Shown: piece by piece, positions 19,451-27,963 of the stretch
Layout: every line of letters starts with the position of its first letter
How positions within the stretch are numbered: the stretch's first letter is position 1
From: Leptospiraceae bacterium
Lineage (GTDB): Bacteria > Spirochaetota > Leptospiria > Leptospirales > Leptospiraceae
Direction of reading: 5' to 3'
NCBI GenBank assembly: GCA_022402465.1
Contig: JAKRSH010000042.1
Coordinates: forward strand, 45,473 to 109,472
DNA: 64,000 nt
The notes under the pieces: model-generated
What the model saw: the letters and a program-made list of their open reading frames with translations, nothing else
What the model was told of the DNA's origin: nothing
Databases searched by the model: none
Position numbers and translations under genes: made by a program

Positions 19451-20488
19451 ATGCCTTTTTTGAATTATACTGCAAGAAGGAAGTACTCCAAGAGTAGCTG
19501 TCTTTCTAAATTCGTATTCGGAATTCTTCTCATCACTATCTCCTGTAGATTTCCTGTTCGGTATGAACAAGAATTGGAATTAGATAGAGATTTTCTTTTT
19601 TATTCGAATCAAACCATCCCCATCAGTGACTTAAGCAATAACAAGCTTTTCAATAGAAATTTAAGTTCCTTATCAGACCGTGAGTCTGTTTTGAATTTTC
19701 AAGAAAAGAACAATTACTTTGTATTGCTTGCAAAGGATGGAAATTTAGAGAGAGCAATTCCTGGTTTCCAAAACATCATTCAATCCCATCCCAAAGAAAA
19801 AATTCCACTAATGAATTTGATTCGGCTTTACTATGTCATTCATGAATATGATGAGGCTAGATCGTATATACGAAGTTATATTAAATTGAATAATACCAAA
19901 CTAAGTGAATTCCAAGCCATTCTCAATGATCTACAATCAAGTTATAGAATCGAAGAGCGCGCTATGATTTTAGAGGGAATTAGTGTTCTTCCTGGCTACG
20001 AATTGTATTCTTGGGAAGAACTAGGAAAATATTTTCTTTTCCAAAAAGACTTTGCATCAGCTGAATTCTATCTTCAGAAGATTCTCAGTCTTGCTCCTTT
20101 CAATGAAGAAGCCTTGGTCGCTATGGCTGAGCTTTGTTTAGATTCTAAGCGATGGTCTGAACTAGCAGATTATGGAAAGGCAATGAACCTTATCCCGAAT
20201 AAAAAGAAATATTCCTATTACTATGTTTCTAAAGGATATTTTGAAAGAGGGAAATACACCGAGGCACTTGATTGGGTTCAAAAAGCTCCAGAAGCTGAAA
20301 AGGCTAATGTTGAGTACTTAATCCTTTGGCGTGATATTTTGTTAGCTGATAATCCCAAAAATTCACTGGAACCATTAAGGAAGTATTTTAGAATAGTGCA
20401 ATCCAATGGATTTGAAGTTCCTGAAGAGAAATTTTTACCAACTATCACGACCCAAGGCAAAGAAATTATGGAGGGATTTATAAAATGA
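19451..20488 (+). CDS. Putative TPR lipoprotein
   Basis: 345 residues. Seen: a basic N-terminus followed by a hydrophobic segment ending FGILLITISC, a plausible spirochaetal lipobox (Cys about 32), then helical repeats of TPR type through most of the chain (NLIRLYYVIHEYDEARSYIR, GKYFLFQKDFASAEFYLQKI). It is sandwiched between another TPR gene (2 bp) and an acyl-CoA dehydrogenase that overlaps it by 4 bp (ATGA), so the three form one operon. Export to the periplasm is inferred from the signal only. Confidence 0.72.
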   Translation: MPFLNYTARRKYSKSSCLSKFVFGILLITISCRFPVRYEQELELDRDFLFYSNQTIPISDLSNNKLFNRNLSSLSDRESVLNFQEKNNYFVLLAKDGNLERAIPGFQNIIQSHPKEKIPLMNLIRLYYVIHEYDEARSYIRSYIKLNNTKLSEFQAILNDLQSSYRIEERAMILEGISVLPGYELYSWEELGKYFLFQKDFASAEFYLQKILSLAPFNEEALVAMAELCLDSKRWSELADYGKAMNLIPNKKKYSYYYVSKGYFERGKYTEALDWVQKAPEAEKANVEYLILWRDILLADNPKNSLEPLRKYFRIVQSNGFEVPEEKFLPTITTQGKEIMEGFIK

Positions 20489-22302
20489 TCCAAGAAAATT
20501 ACTACGAAAACAATATCGATTTACTCGATCACATAGAATCCATTATTGATTGGGAGGAAATCATTCCTATTTATGAAAATAATTTCCAAGATTATAAAAT
20601 ATATAATGAAACTAAAAATCCAAGACTAGAAATGGCACCTTCCACTGTAGATGAAGAGAAAGCCTTTTACCAAGAAGTACTTCGTTCTGCGGGAGAAGTT
20701 TCTGGGATTTATGTATCTCAGGTTGCCCAAGAAATCGATAAACAAGGATTAAAGTTTGAAAATGGAAAAGTAATTCATCCGCAAGCTATGGTGGAGATGA
20801 TCCAAAAATACATTGAAGCTGGTCTTGCTCCCGTAGCATTCTCAAGAAAATATGGGGGCTTAGGTGTTCCTAATATTATCAAAGCCTTTATTTCCGAACT
20901 CATGTATCGATCTGATACATCCATTACCATTGCCGTAGGAAGTATGGGTCTTGCTAGCATTTTAGAAAAATTTGCAAGTCCAGAAATTTGTGAAGAGTGG
21001 CTTCCTAAATTCATTGAACAAAATTATACAGTAACAATGGGATTGTCTGAGCCTGATTATGGCTCCGATCTTCCTGAAGTAAAGACTAAGGCTATCAAAG
21101 ATCCTAATGCAACAGAGGGTGAAAATAAATGGCTACTAACAGGAAATAAACGATACCAAACTATGGCTTGTGGTGTGAATGGTGGCCCCTCAGCAACTTT
21201 GGTACTCGCAAGAACAGGAAGTCCTGAATCAGGTGCAAGAGGTCTTTCCTTTTTTATAGCTGAAGGAAGTGGTTATGAAGTAACTGGTCTTGAGAAGAAG
21301 CTTGGGCTTAAGGCTTCTGCAACCTGTGAAGTTGCTTATGAAAATTCACCCGCAACTCTAGTTGGTTCAGAAAACTATGGATTGGTGAAATATGTAATGG
21401 GTATGTTAAATGGTGCAAGACTCTCTGTCTCCAGCCAGGGAGCAGGCCTTTCTCAAACTGCATTTGAAGAAGCGAATAAATATGCCCAAGAGAGAATTCA
21501 GTTTGGTAAACCAATTGCTGAGATACCAGCTGTAAAGAAAATGTTGAATTGGATGGAGCGAGAAACGGCCGCTATGCGTTGTTTGATGGTAGAAGCGGCA
21601 TATTCCGTTGATAAATATATGTGGACTATCGATTCTGGACTTCCTAAATCGGATCCTGCTATGATAGAAGCGAAATTCTGGGAAAAGGTTGCAAATACTC
21701 TTACTCCCATATCCAAATACTATAATTCAGAGACATGTATCCAAGTTGTAAATACGGGCTTGCAAGTGCTAGGTGGTGCAGGATTTACAGAAGACTATGA
21801 TCTCGCTAGATTGTACCGGGATGCTAGGATTACAAATATATACGATGGAACGACTCAAATTCAAATAAATGCGGCTATCGGTGGAATAGTGGCTGGAATG
21901 TCTGCGAATGGAATCTTTCGAGAATATTTAAACAAGCTTCAAAACGGAATCGATTATAGCACTATTGATTCTTCTAAGAAAAGATTTCATGAAGATGCTA
22001 TCATTCTGCTTGTTAAGGATTTTGACACAGTTGTTGAAACTTATAAAAAGATTGAGGCTCGCGAAGATAAGGAAGCATTTGCATTTGAAGTTGTTGAATC
22101 AGCAGCAAGACTGATTCTTAGTTTGCTAATGGAGAGAGCAAGAACCAGAAGTTCTAAATCAAGTTCTAGCCCAAATAAAAATCCAAGAAACAATGCCATC
22201 TCAATACTTGATAAAAGAAAGCAATGGTGTAAAGACTTCCATAGGGATTCTAAAGCAATTCTTATGGCAAACCAAGTAAAGCTTGAATCTGCAATATTGT
22301 AA
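20485..22302 (+). CDS. Acyl-CoA dehydrogenase, long C-terminal-extension type
   Basis: 605 residues; FAD enzyme that makes trans-2-enoyl-CoA from an acyl-CoA. Seen: SRKYGGLGVPNIIKAFISEL, TMGLSEPDYGSDLPEV (FAD/substrate loop), ARLSVSSQGAGLSQTAFEEA, RIQFGKPIAEIPAVKKML, GGAGFTEDYDLARLYRDARI and IYDGTTQIQIN. In most relatives the last motif reads YEGT with Glu as catalytic base; here it is Asp. A C-terminal domain of about 130 residues follows, as in the 600-residue FadE/DmdC-like branch. The ATG overlaps the TPR gene stop and has a GGAGGG site. Confidence 0.9.
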   Translation: MIQENYYENNIDLLDHIESIIDWEEIIPIYENNFQDYKIYNETKNPRLEMAPSTVDEEKAFYQEVLRSAGEVSGIYVSQVAQEIDKQGLKFENGKVIHPQAMVEMIQKYIEAGLAPVAFSRKYGGLGVPNIIKAFISELMYRSDTSITIAVGSMGLASILEKFASPEICEEWLPKFIEQNYTVTMGLSEPDYGSDLPEVKTKAIKDPNATEGENKWLLTGNKRYQTMACGVNGGPSATLVLARTGSPESGARGLSFFIAEGSGYEVTGLEKKLGLKASATCEVAYENSPATLVGSENYGLVKYVMGMLNGARLSVSSQGAGLSQTAFEEANKYAQERIQFGKPIAEIPAVKKMLNWMERETAAMRCLMVEAAYSVDKYMWTIDSGLPKSDPAMIEAKFWEKVANTLTPISKYYNSETCIQVVNTGLQVLGGAGFTEDYDLARLYRDARITNIYDGTTQIQINAAIGGIVAGMSANGIFREYLNKLQNGIDYSTIDSSKKRFHEDAIILLVKDFDTVVETYKKIEAREDKEAFAFEVVESAARLILSLLMERARTRSSKSSSSPNKNPRNNAISILDKRKQWCKDFHRDSKAILMANQVKLESAIL

Positions 22303-22365
22303 ATGATACAAGATTGTAATTTATTTTCATAGGGTTTATAATTTTTAAGGCGATGAGGTGATTGA

Positions 22366-23529
22366 ATGTCGAATTCTGTGAGTGAAATCCAAGCGAAGGC
22401 AAAAGCCTTTGTGGATGAAATAGCGATACCAGCTGAGCAGTTCTATGACTATAGTCGTGGTCGTATGCCAGAAGATAAGGTAGAAGAATTGCGTAAGATT
22501 GCAAAAGAACGCGGTCTTTGGACGGTTCATCTTCCAAAGTCGGAAGGTGGACTTGGATTAGATATGGTGGGAACAGCCCTCGTCTTTAGTGAGTTAGGTC
22601 GTTCACCCATAGCTCCTTATCTTTGCAATTGTGATGCGCCCGATGAAGGGAATATGCACCTATTGCACTTGGCTGCCACAGAAGACCAAAAGAAAAATTT
22701 CTACCAGCCTTTAGTTGAAGGTAAAATCCGATCTGCTTTTGCTATGACTGAACCTCCACCTGGAGCGGGTTCAGACCCCACAAGCCTTACATCCAATGCA
22801 GTGAAGCATGGAGATGATTACATTCTGAACGGTCATAAGTGGTACTGCACAGGAGCCAATGGTGCTGATTTTCTTATAGTTATGGCAAAAGTGAATGACT
22901 CTTTTCGACGAACTACTATGTTTCTTGTGCCTACAAATTCCCCAGGTTACACTATGATCCAAGAGATAGATGTACTGGGTTCTCATGGACCTGGTGGACA
23001 TTGTGAACTTAAATTTGAAAATGTAAGAGTTCCTGAAAAGAATCTTCTTGGTAAGGTCGGAGAAGGATTTCGACTTTCTCAACTACGCCTAGGGCCTGCT
23101 CGATTAACGCATTGTATGCGGTGGATTGGACTTTCTAGAAGAGCTATGGAAATTGCAAGAGATTATGCTACCAATCGAGAGCTCTTTGGTGGAAAACTTT
23201 CCGAGCAACAAGGTATACAATGGATGTTTGCTGAGTGTGCTCTAGCTATAGAATCAGGTTTTCTGTTGACCCTGAAGGCTGCAGAATTACTAAGCAAAGA
23301 TCTAGATGCAAGACAAGCTGTTTCCATGGCAAAATGGCAGGTCAGTGAGACCTTGAATAAATGTGTGGATACAGCAATACAAATTACAGGTTCTCATGGT
23401 TATTCTCGTTATATGAAATTGGAATTATTTTATAGGGATGCTAGAGCTGCTCGCATTGCAGACGGACCAACGGAGACGCATAAGATGGTTATTGGTAGAA
23501 ATTTGATGTCAGGGAAGTTGGGATTCTAG
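22366..23529 (+). CDS. Acyl-CoA dehydrogenase, ACAD10/11-like
   Basis: 387 residues, the standard three-domain length. Seen: [85 protein letters not shown] and [19 protein letters not shown]. The GPxExH ending with an Asp just before is the ACAD10/11 pattern, where Asp serves as the catalytic base, so activity is expected. It lies 63 bp after the longer dehydrogenase with its own GAGGTGAT ribosome site; the two may oxidise different chain lengths in one pathway. Confidence 0.92.
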   Translation: MSNSVSEIQAKAKAFVDEIAIPAEQFYDYSRGRMPEDKVEELRKIAKERGLWTVHLPKSEGGLGLDMVGTALVFSELGRSPIAPYLCNCDAPDEGNMHLLHLAATEDQKKNFYQPLVEGKIRSAFAMTEPPPGAGSDPTSLTSNAVKHGDDYILNGHKWYCTGANGADFLIVMAKVNDSFRRTTMFLVPTNSPGYTMIQEIDVLGSHGPGGHCELKFENVRVPEKNLLGKVGEGFRLSQLRLGPARLTHCMRWIGLSRRAMEIARDYATNRELFGGKLSEQQGIQWMFAECALAIESGFLLTLKAAELLSKDLDARQAVSMAKWQVSETLNKCVDTAIQITGSHGYSRYMKLELFYRDARAARIADGPTETHKMVIGRNLMSGKLGF

Positions 23530-23550
23530 CCACCCCCTTAAGGAGGTGGC
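23529..23550. repeat. 22-bp near-palindrome, copy 1
   Basis: GCCACC, ten central bases CCCTTAAGGA, then GGTGGC. It overlaps the last base of the dehydrogenase stop codon. An identical 22-bp sequence occurs at 60641-60662. The only mispair is C-A on this strand (a G-U wobble on the other). No T-run follows, so it is not a typical intrinsic terminator. Confidence 0.75.
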
Positions 23551-23669
23551 TAAGTATCCGAAACAATTCTTATATAGTTTTTATTTCCAAATAAAAATCA
23601 ACCAATATCGAATCAAAATTTTTATCTTGGTATTTCAATTTTTCCTTAAAAACAGAAGATAAGTATATT

Positions 23670-24515
23670 TTACCATTTTTCCTTATGGTCTTTAACATAT
23701 GTTTTAAAATCGATAGGTTCTCTCTTGGTGATATCTTTCACATTATTATTGATAGGTGCAGAATGGCCTTCTCTTAGAGCACTAGCTATATACAATAAAA
23801 AGTTTGAGTAATCTTCTGGAAGACCAGCAGATATGAGTGAATTAAGAAAATCATTCGGATCAACATTTACATAATCAATTTTTTTTCCTAGGACATCAGT
23901 CATTATTTTTGCAACTTGTTCATGTGAAATAGCCTCAGCACCAGTCAAGTTGAACTCTTTGTTCTTCCAAGAATCTGTGGTGATAACTTCGTAGATACTT
24001 TTGGATATATCCCTAGAATCAATAAAGCTAACAAGGGCATCTCCACCGGGAAAATAAATCTTTAGGTCTTTTTGTATTCCTTCAATCCAAAAGGTATGAA
24101 AATTTTGCATAAACCAATTCGGTCTTAAAATCACATAAGGAATAGTAGAGTCTATCAAAGCAAGTTCCAGTTTTCGAAAAGGTGCTTCTGGAGGAGCAAA
24201 TTCAACTCCCATAGCCGTCATGAGGACAACTTTTTTTAGCTTAACTTCTTTTGCCTTTTCAACAAATGGATTTAGAATATCATACTGTGCTGTGTATCCA
24301 GGTGGTGAGAGAAGGAAGGCCGCATCTACCTTCTCAAGTGCCTTTAGTCCGTCTTTAGGTTCAAAGGCGTCGACCTTTACCCACTCTAAATTCTTAACTG
24401 CTTTTTGATTGCTAGGATTTCTTGTTCCAGCTATTACAGAATGTCCATTTTCTAAAAGTAACTCTATGAGTTTACCGCTTACTAAACCGGTTCCACCATA
24501 CACAAAAATTTTCAT
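23670..24515 (-). CDS. NmrA-type NAD(P)-binding oxidoreductase
   Basis: 281 residues of the atypical SDR/NmrA family. Seen: glycine motif YGGTGLVSGKL at residues 5-15, NGHSVIAGTRNPS (NADP-type Arg), LLSPPGYTAQYD, VVLMTAMGVEF and VILRPNWFMQNFHTFW. The canonical YxxxK catalytic pair is not evident, as in NmrA-like redox sensors and quinone oxidoreductases of the QorB type. It is transcribed away from the AraC-type regulator at 24644 across a 128-bp gap, so control by that regulator is likely (inference). Confidence 0.85.
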   Translation of the reverse strand: MKIFVYGGTGLVSGKLIELLLENGHSVIAGTRNPSNQKAVKNLEWVKVDAFEPKDGLKALEKVDAAFLLSPPGYTAQYDILNPFVEKAKEVKLKKVVLMTAMGVEFAPPEAPFRKLELALIDSTIPYVILRPNWFMQNFHTFWIEGIQKDLKIYFPGGDALVSFIDSRDISKSIYEVITTDSWKNKEFNLTGAEAISHEQVAKIMTDVLGKKIDYVNVDPNDFLNSLISAGLPEDYSNFLLYIASALREGHSAPINNNVKDITKREPIDFKTYVKDHKEKW

Positions 24516-24643
24516 AATTAATCTCCTTAATCTATTAGTATCATAACGTATTTTGAAGAACTGTCCATATCCTGGAATAAAAAATACATATCCAATCGTC
24601 TAAATTAGTAGACATTTGGAGGAAATTTAAATTTTTACTTATT

Positions 24644-25597
24644 ATGGATCTATTATCAGAGATACTCAACCAAGCAAATTGGAAAAATGATTTATTAGTT
24701 AAAAGAACTCTTACTAGAAATTGGGGTTATAGATTTCCCTGTGAAAGAAGTGGAGGATTTCATATTGTCACCATGGGTTCTTGTTATGCGAGAACTGACA
24801 AAGAAATCATCACATTGGAGCGTGGTGATATTCTATTTATTGTTAAAGGCGTCCATCATGATTTGGTATCCTCTCCCAAGGAAAGAGTAGTTCCCCTTAG
24901 AGATATTAATGATCTTAAGAATTCAAAATTTATAAGACAAGCGAGCCTAGATGAAAGTAATAAAAATTCCATCAATAAGAAGAATTCATCTTTAGATAAG
25001 CAAATTGTAACTACATCAATTGTTTCAATTCGATATGAAGTCCCTGATGGTTCCATACATCCTTTTTTTCTTGAGCTACCTAGTATAATACACGTTAAGT
25101 CTAAAGAAATTTCATTTGGTCATCCAATTCATACAACGATTGAGATGATATCTCAGGAAATGGAGTCTAGTGTTGGATCTGATTTGATTCTTCAAAGATT
25201 AACAGATATTTTGCTGTATTATACCATTCGCCGCTGGTTAGAATCCAATCCCTATCCTGAATCAGGATGGGTTGGAGTTTTTCGAGATGAGAAAGTAATT
25301 GCAGTTCTTGAGCTAATTCATAAAGATTCTACACACAACTGGACTATTGAGAGTTTGGCTAATTCAGTGGGTTTGTCCAGAGCCAGTCTAGCCTTTCGGT
25401 TTAAGAAATCTCTGGGGATTACCATCAATGATTATATAGTCAAATTGAAATTAGAAAAAGGAAAAAACTTAATCCATGATTCTGAAATTTCATTAGAAGA
25501 AGTCTCAAGAAGAGTCGGATATTCCTCTGCATTTGCTTTTTCTAAAGCTTACAAGCGAATCTATGGACAGGCACCAAGAAAAAGAAAAGTATCTTAA
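24644..25597 (+). CDS. AraC-family transcription regulator with cupin sensor
   Basis: 317 residues. Seen: an N-terminal cupin-type ligand domain (GGFHIVTMGSCYARTDKEII, ERGDILFIVKGVHHDL, within residues 1-190) and a C-terminal AraC double helix-turn-helix (about 220-315: WTIESLANSVGLSRASLAFR and ISLEEVSRRVGYSSAFAFSK, then AYKRIYGQAPRKRK). The N-terminal layout matches cupin-6 AraC regulators that usually control an adjacent oxidoreductase. A GGAGG sits 20 bases before the ATG, rather far, so the true start or leader deserves a look. Confidence 0.88.
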   Translation: MDLLSEILNQANWKNDLLVKRTLTRNWGYRFPCERSGGFHIVTMGSCYARTDKEIITLERGDILFIVKGVHHDLVSSPKERVVPLRDINDLKNSKFIRQASLDESNKNSINKKNSSLDKQIVTTSIVSIRYEVPDGSIHPFFLELPSIIHVKSKEISFGHPIHTTIEMISQEMESSVGSDLILQRLTDILLYYTIRRWLESNPYPESGWVGVFRDEKVIAVLELIHKDSTHNWTIESLANSVGLSRASLAFRFKKSLGITINDYIVKLKLEKGKNLIHDSEISLEEVSRRVGYSSAFAFSKAYKRIYGQAPRKRKVS

Positions 25598-25627
25598 ATT
25601 AAGAGATACCATTTTACAAAATTTCTC

Positions 25628-25672
25628 TTGAGAGTGAAACATAGAGTGAAACATAGAGTAAAACATAGAATG
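25628..25672 (+). repeat. 12-bp tandem repeat at the start of the DoxX-like gene
   Basis: AGAGTGAAACAT is repeated three times with one base change in the third unit, followed by a fourth, degenerate unit (AGAATGAAACCA) that contains the likely ATG. If translated from an upstream TTG or GTG the repeat adds RVKH units to the N-terminus. Units of 12 bp keep the frame whatever the copy number. Confidence 0.75.
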
Positions 25673-26068
25673 AAACCAAAGATAAACAATTTATTTACCT
25701 TCTTGATTGCCTTAGTTTGGATAATCAGTGGATTATTATTTAAAATACTTATGATAACTCCAAGGCATCAATTGATAGTTTCCGAAATTCTAGGAAGTCA
25801 ATACGGAGAAATCTTTACACTTGCAATAGGTGTTTCGGAAGTCACACTTGGAATCTGGATTTTATTGGGATTCTATCAGAAGTGGACAGCTTTGTTTCAG
25901 ATGCTATTAATTGCGATTATGAATGTTTTGGAATTTATACTTGCCTCTGAACTTTTACTATGGGGAAGATGGAATATATTTTTTGCAGGAATGTTTATCT
26001 TGTTTATATATAGATTCCAATTCTCTCCATATCTCAAGATTTCATCTAAGGTGGATTCCAATGTCTAA
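25670..26068 (+). CDS. DoxX-like four-helix membrane protein
   Basis: About 132 residues from the ATG at 25670; GTG/TTG codons within the upstream 12-bp repeat could give a longer form. Seen: four hydrophobic helices (starting FTFLIALVWIISGLLF, then IFTLAIGVSEVTLGIWILLG, ALFQMLLIAIMNVLEFIL and WNIFFAGMFILFIYRF). The pattern matches the DoxX-like family of small inner-membrane proteins, whose members are often linked to thiol or quinone chemistry; the function here is unknown. First gene of an operon; overlaps the DUF2071-like gene by 8 bp. Confidence 0.75.
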   Translation: MKPKINNLFTFLIALVWIISGLLFKILMITPRHQLIVSEILGSQYGEIFTLAIGVSEVTLGIWILLGFYQKWTALFQMLLIAIMNVLEFILASELLLWGRWNIFFAGMFILFIYRFQFSPYLKISSKVDSNV

Positions 26069-26810
26069 AGTTCTATCTTTTTTAAGTAAACATCCTTTTC
26101 CCGTTCAAGCATTCTTCGAAAGTTCTATAGTGCTAGCATATGCCATACCCAAGAAAGAGCTTCTATCGTTCATACCCAGATGCTTAAGTTTAGATACTTA
26201 CCAAGACAAATGGGGATTCATTGCTGTGGCTATGGTTACTACAAAAGCATTACGACCAAAAGGATTCCCAGAATTTATGGGAAATAACTTTTTTCTTATG
26301 GGATATAGAATCTTTGTAAGATATAATTCAGTGTCTGGAAAAAAGTTAAGAGGATTGTATATTTTAAAATCAACAACAGATAGAAAGAAGATGGAATTTT
26401 TTGGAAATATATTTACTAAATACAATTATACAACTGCAGATTTTTTAATCAAAGATGATTCAGGTAGGATTAGTATTGAATCTCAGAAAGAAAATATGCA
26501 CGTAATAGTTGATACTAAGAGCTCTAATGTTGATTTGCCTAAAGATTCTCCCTTTCCAGATTGGAATGAGGCAAGAAAATTTGCTGGGCCTATGCCATTT
26601 ACCTTTTCGGTAGATTCCTTGAATAAGGAAGTAACCATCATCGAAGGACTCAGACAGAATTGGAAACCTCGCCCTATAAAAGTGATACAAAATAATGTGG
26701 GCTTCATGGATTCTTTAAACTTGCCAAGTGCTATTCTTGCAAATGCATTCATTATTGAGAATGTTCCTTATAGTTGGAAGAAAGGTGAGACAGAAAATTG
26801 GAAAACTTAA
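26061..26810 (+). CDS. DUF2071-like (YqjF-type) protein
   Basis: 249 residues from the ATG at 26061 (the frame is open further upstream, but that part lies inside the DoxX-like gene). Seen: an N-terminal half reading FESSIVLAYAIPKKELLSFI and DKWGFIAVAMVTTKALRPKG, then FLMGYRIFVRYNSVSGKKLR, matching DUF2071/YqjF proteins (acetoacetate-decarboxylase-like fold), and FTFSVDSLNKEVTIIEGLRQ near the end. No catalytic Lys can be assigned. It overlaps the preceding gene by 8 bp and the methyltransferase-like gene by 13 bp, so the cluster is translated as a unit. Confidence 0.7.
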   Translation: MSKVLSFLSKHPFPVQAFFESSIVLAYAIPKKELLSFIPRCLSLDTYQDKWGFIAVAMVTTKALRPKGFPEFMGNNFFLMGYRIFVRYNSVSGKKLRGLYILKSTTDRKKMEFFGNIFTKYNYTTADFLIKDDSGRISIESQKENMHVIVDTKSSNVDLPKDSPFPDWNEARKFAGPMPFTFSVDSLNKEVTIIEGLRQNWKPRPIKVIQNNVGFMDSLNLPSAILANAFIIENVPYSWKKGETENWKT

Positions 26811-27568
26811 GAACTGCTTTTCAGGGAATAAGCAATATTATTCGATTCAATTGGCATTTTTATTTCCTTTCATTTATTCTAATGCTGGTCTGGATTTTTA
26901 TAGGATTTACATTTAATCTGGGTGATTTTGAGAATGTATTTTGGTTATTCTTGGCTTTAGGTATCTTAGCCAATGGAACTAGTTTAGTTGCTTCGTGGTA
27001 TATTTATGATTTTTCTAATCTTTATTCTTTAGAATTGTTGAGCGAGAGAGATAAGAAATTACAATTAGAACAATCTAATAAGCTTATAATTAATATACAT
27101 GCTGGTTTTGATGAAACAAGTTCTATCCTTAGAAATTATTATCCTGAGGCAAGTATTCAAGTGATGGATTTTTATGATCCAAATCAGCATACAGAAGTTT
27201 CTATTGAAAGAGCAAGGCGAGCATATAGACCCTTTCCTGATACAATTCCTATAGTAAGCAATAAGATTCCACTTGATTCGAATTCTGTAGATAAAATATT
27301 TCTTCTATTGGCTGCTCATGAAATTCGAAATCAAGAAGAAAGAGAAACTTTTTTCAAAGAGTGCAAGAGAATTCTAAGAGCCCAAGGAAGTATTATCGTA
27401 TTAGAGCATTTGAGGGATTTTCCAAATTTTTTGGTTTATACAATTGGCTTTTTTCATTTTCATTCTCATAGAACCTGGTTGAATACATTTCATACTGCTG
27501 GACTCACTGTGAGGGCTGAAAAGAAAGTAACTCCATTTTTATCTTATTTTGAATTAGAGGCATTATGA
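26798..27568 (+). CDS. Membrane-anchored methyltransferase-like protein
   Basis: 256 residues starting at TTG with an AAGGTGAG ribosome site. Seen: two hydrophobic helices (about 22-42 and 50-70), then a Rossmann-like domain with PLDSNSVDKIFLLLAAHEIR, FKECKRILRAQGSIIVLEHL and a C-terminal beta strand pair, the motif IV-VI order of class I SAM methyltransferases. Motif I is degenerate (LIINIHAGFDETS instead of a Gly-rich DxGxGxG), so cofactor binding is uncertain. Overlaps its neighbours by 13 and 4 bp in the DoxX/DUF2071 operon. Confidence 0.72.
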   Translation: MENLRTAFQGISNIIRFNWHFYFLSFILMLVWIFIGFTFNLGDFENVFWLFLALGILANGTSLVASWYIYDFSNLYSLELLSERDKKLQLEQSNKLIINIHAGFDETSSILRNYYPEASIQVMDFYDPNQHTEVSIERARRAYRPFPDTIPIVSNKIPLDSNSVDKIFLLLAAHEIRNQEERETFFKECKRILRAQGSIIVLEHLRDFPNFLVYTIGFFHFHSHRTWLNTFHTAGLTVRAEKKVTPFLSYFELEAL

Positions 27569-27963
27569 AATTTCAAATTCAAATGATAGGCTACCTCTTT
27601 TTAGTTCTATCGCTAGTGCACTGTATTTTTCCAAAATACTTTGATTGGAAGAATGATTTAAGAAATGTAAGTTTAATAAATCGGGAATTGATGTATGTTC
27701 ATACCTTTTTTATTGGTGTTACAGTATTTTTAATGGGATTGATTTGTATACTCGCTCCTGATGATTTACTGTATACTTCTTTAGGTAAGAAGATTAGCTT
27801 TGGATTTGGTATATTTTGGTTTTTAAGATTATTGATTCAGTTCTTTGGGTATTCAAGTACACTTTGGAAAGGCAAGGGATTCGAAACAGTAGTACATGTT
27901 ATCTTTTCGATTTTTTGGACATATACTACTATTTTATTTTTTGCTATGAGTCTCTTAGATTAA
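27565..27963 (+). CDS. Small four-helix membrane protein of unknown function
   Basis: 132 residues; not assigned to a named family. Seen: four hydrophobic segments (MIGYLFLVLSLVHCIF, YVHTFFIGVTVFLMGLICIL, GFGIFWFLRLLIQFFGY, VIFSIFWTYTTILFFAMSLL). The ATG overlaps the methyltransferase-like stop (ATGA). It is the last gene of the four-gene operon and converges on the DUF3999 gene with a 4-bp overlap at the stops. Confidence 0.7.
   Translation: MKFQIQMIGYLFLVLSLVHCIFPKYFDWKNDLRNVSLINRELMYVHTFFIGVTVFLMGLICILAPDDLLYTSLGKKISFGFGIFWFLRLLIQFFGYSSTLWKGKGFETVVHVIFSIFWTYTTILFFAMSLLD

Noticed and set aside
23529..23550. The 22-bp palindrome as a Rho-independent terminator.
   Set aside because: No T-run follows on either strand at either copy, and the 22 bases pair with almost no loop.
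25923..26060. Upstream extension of the DUF2071-like protein.
   Set aside because: This part lies inside the DoxX-like gene, has no helix or domain fitting the family, and the ATG at 26061 begins with a typical sequence.
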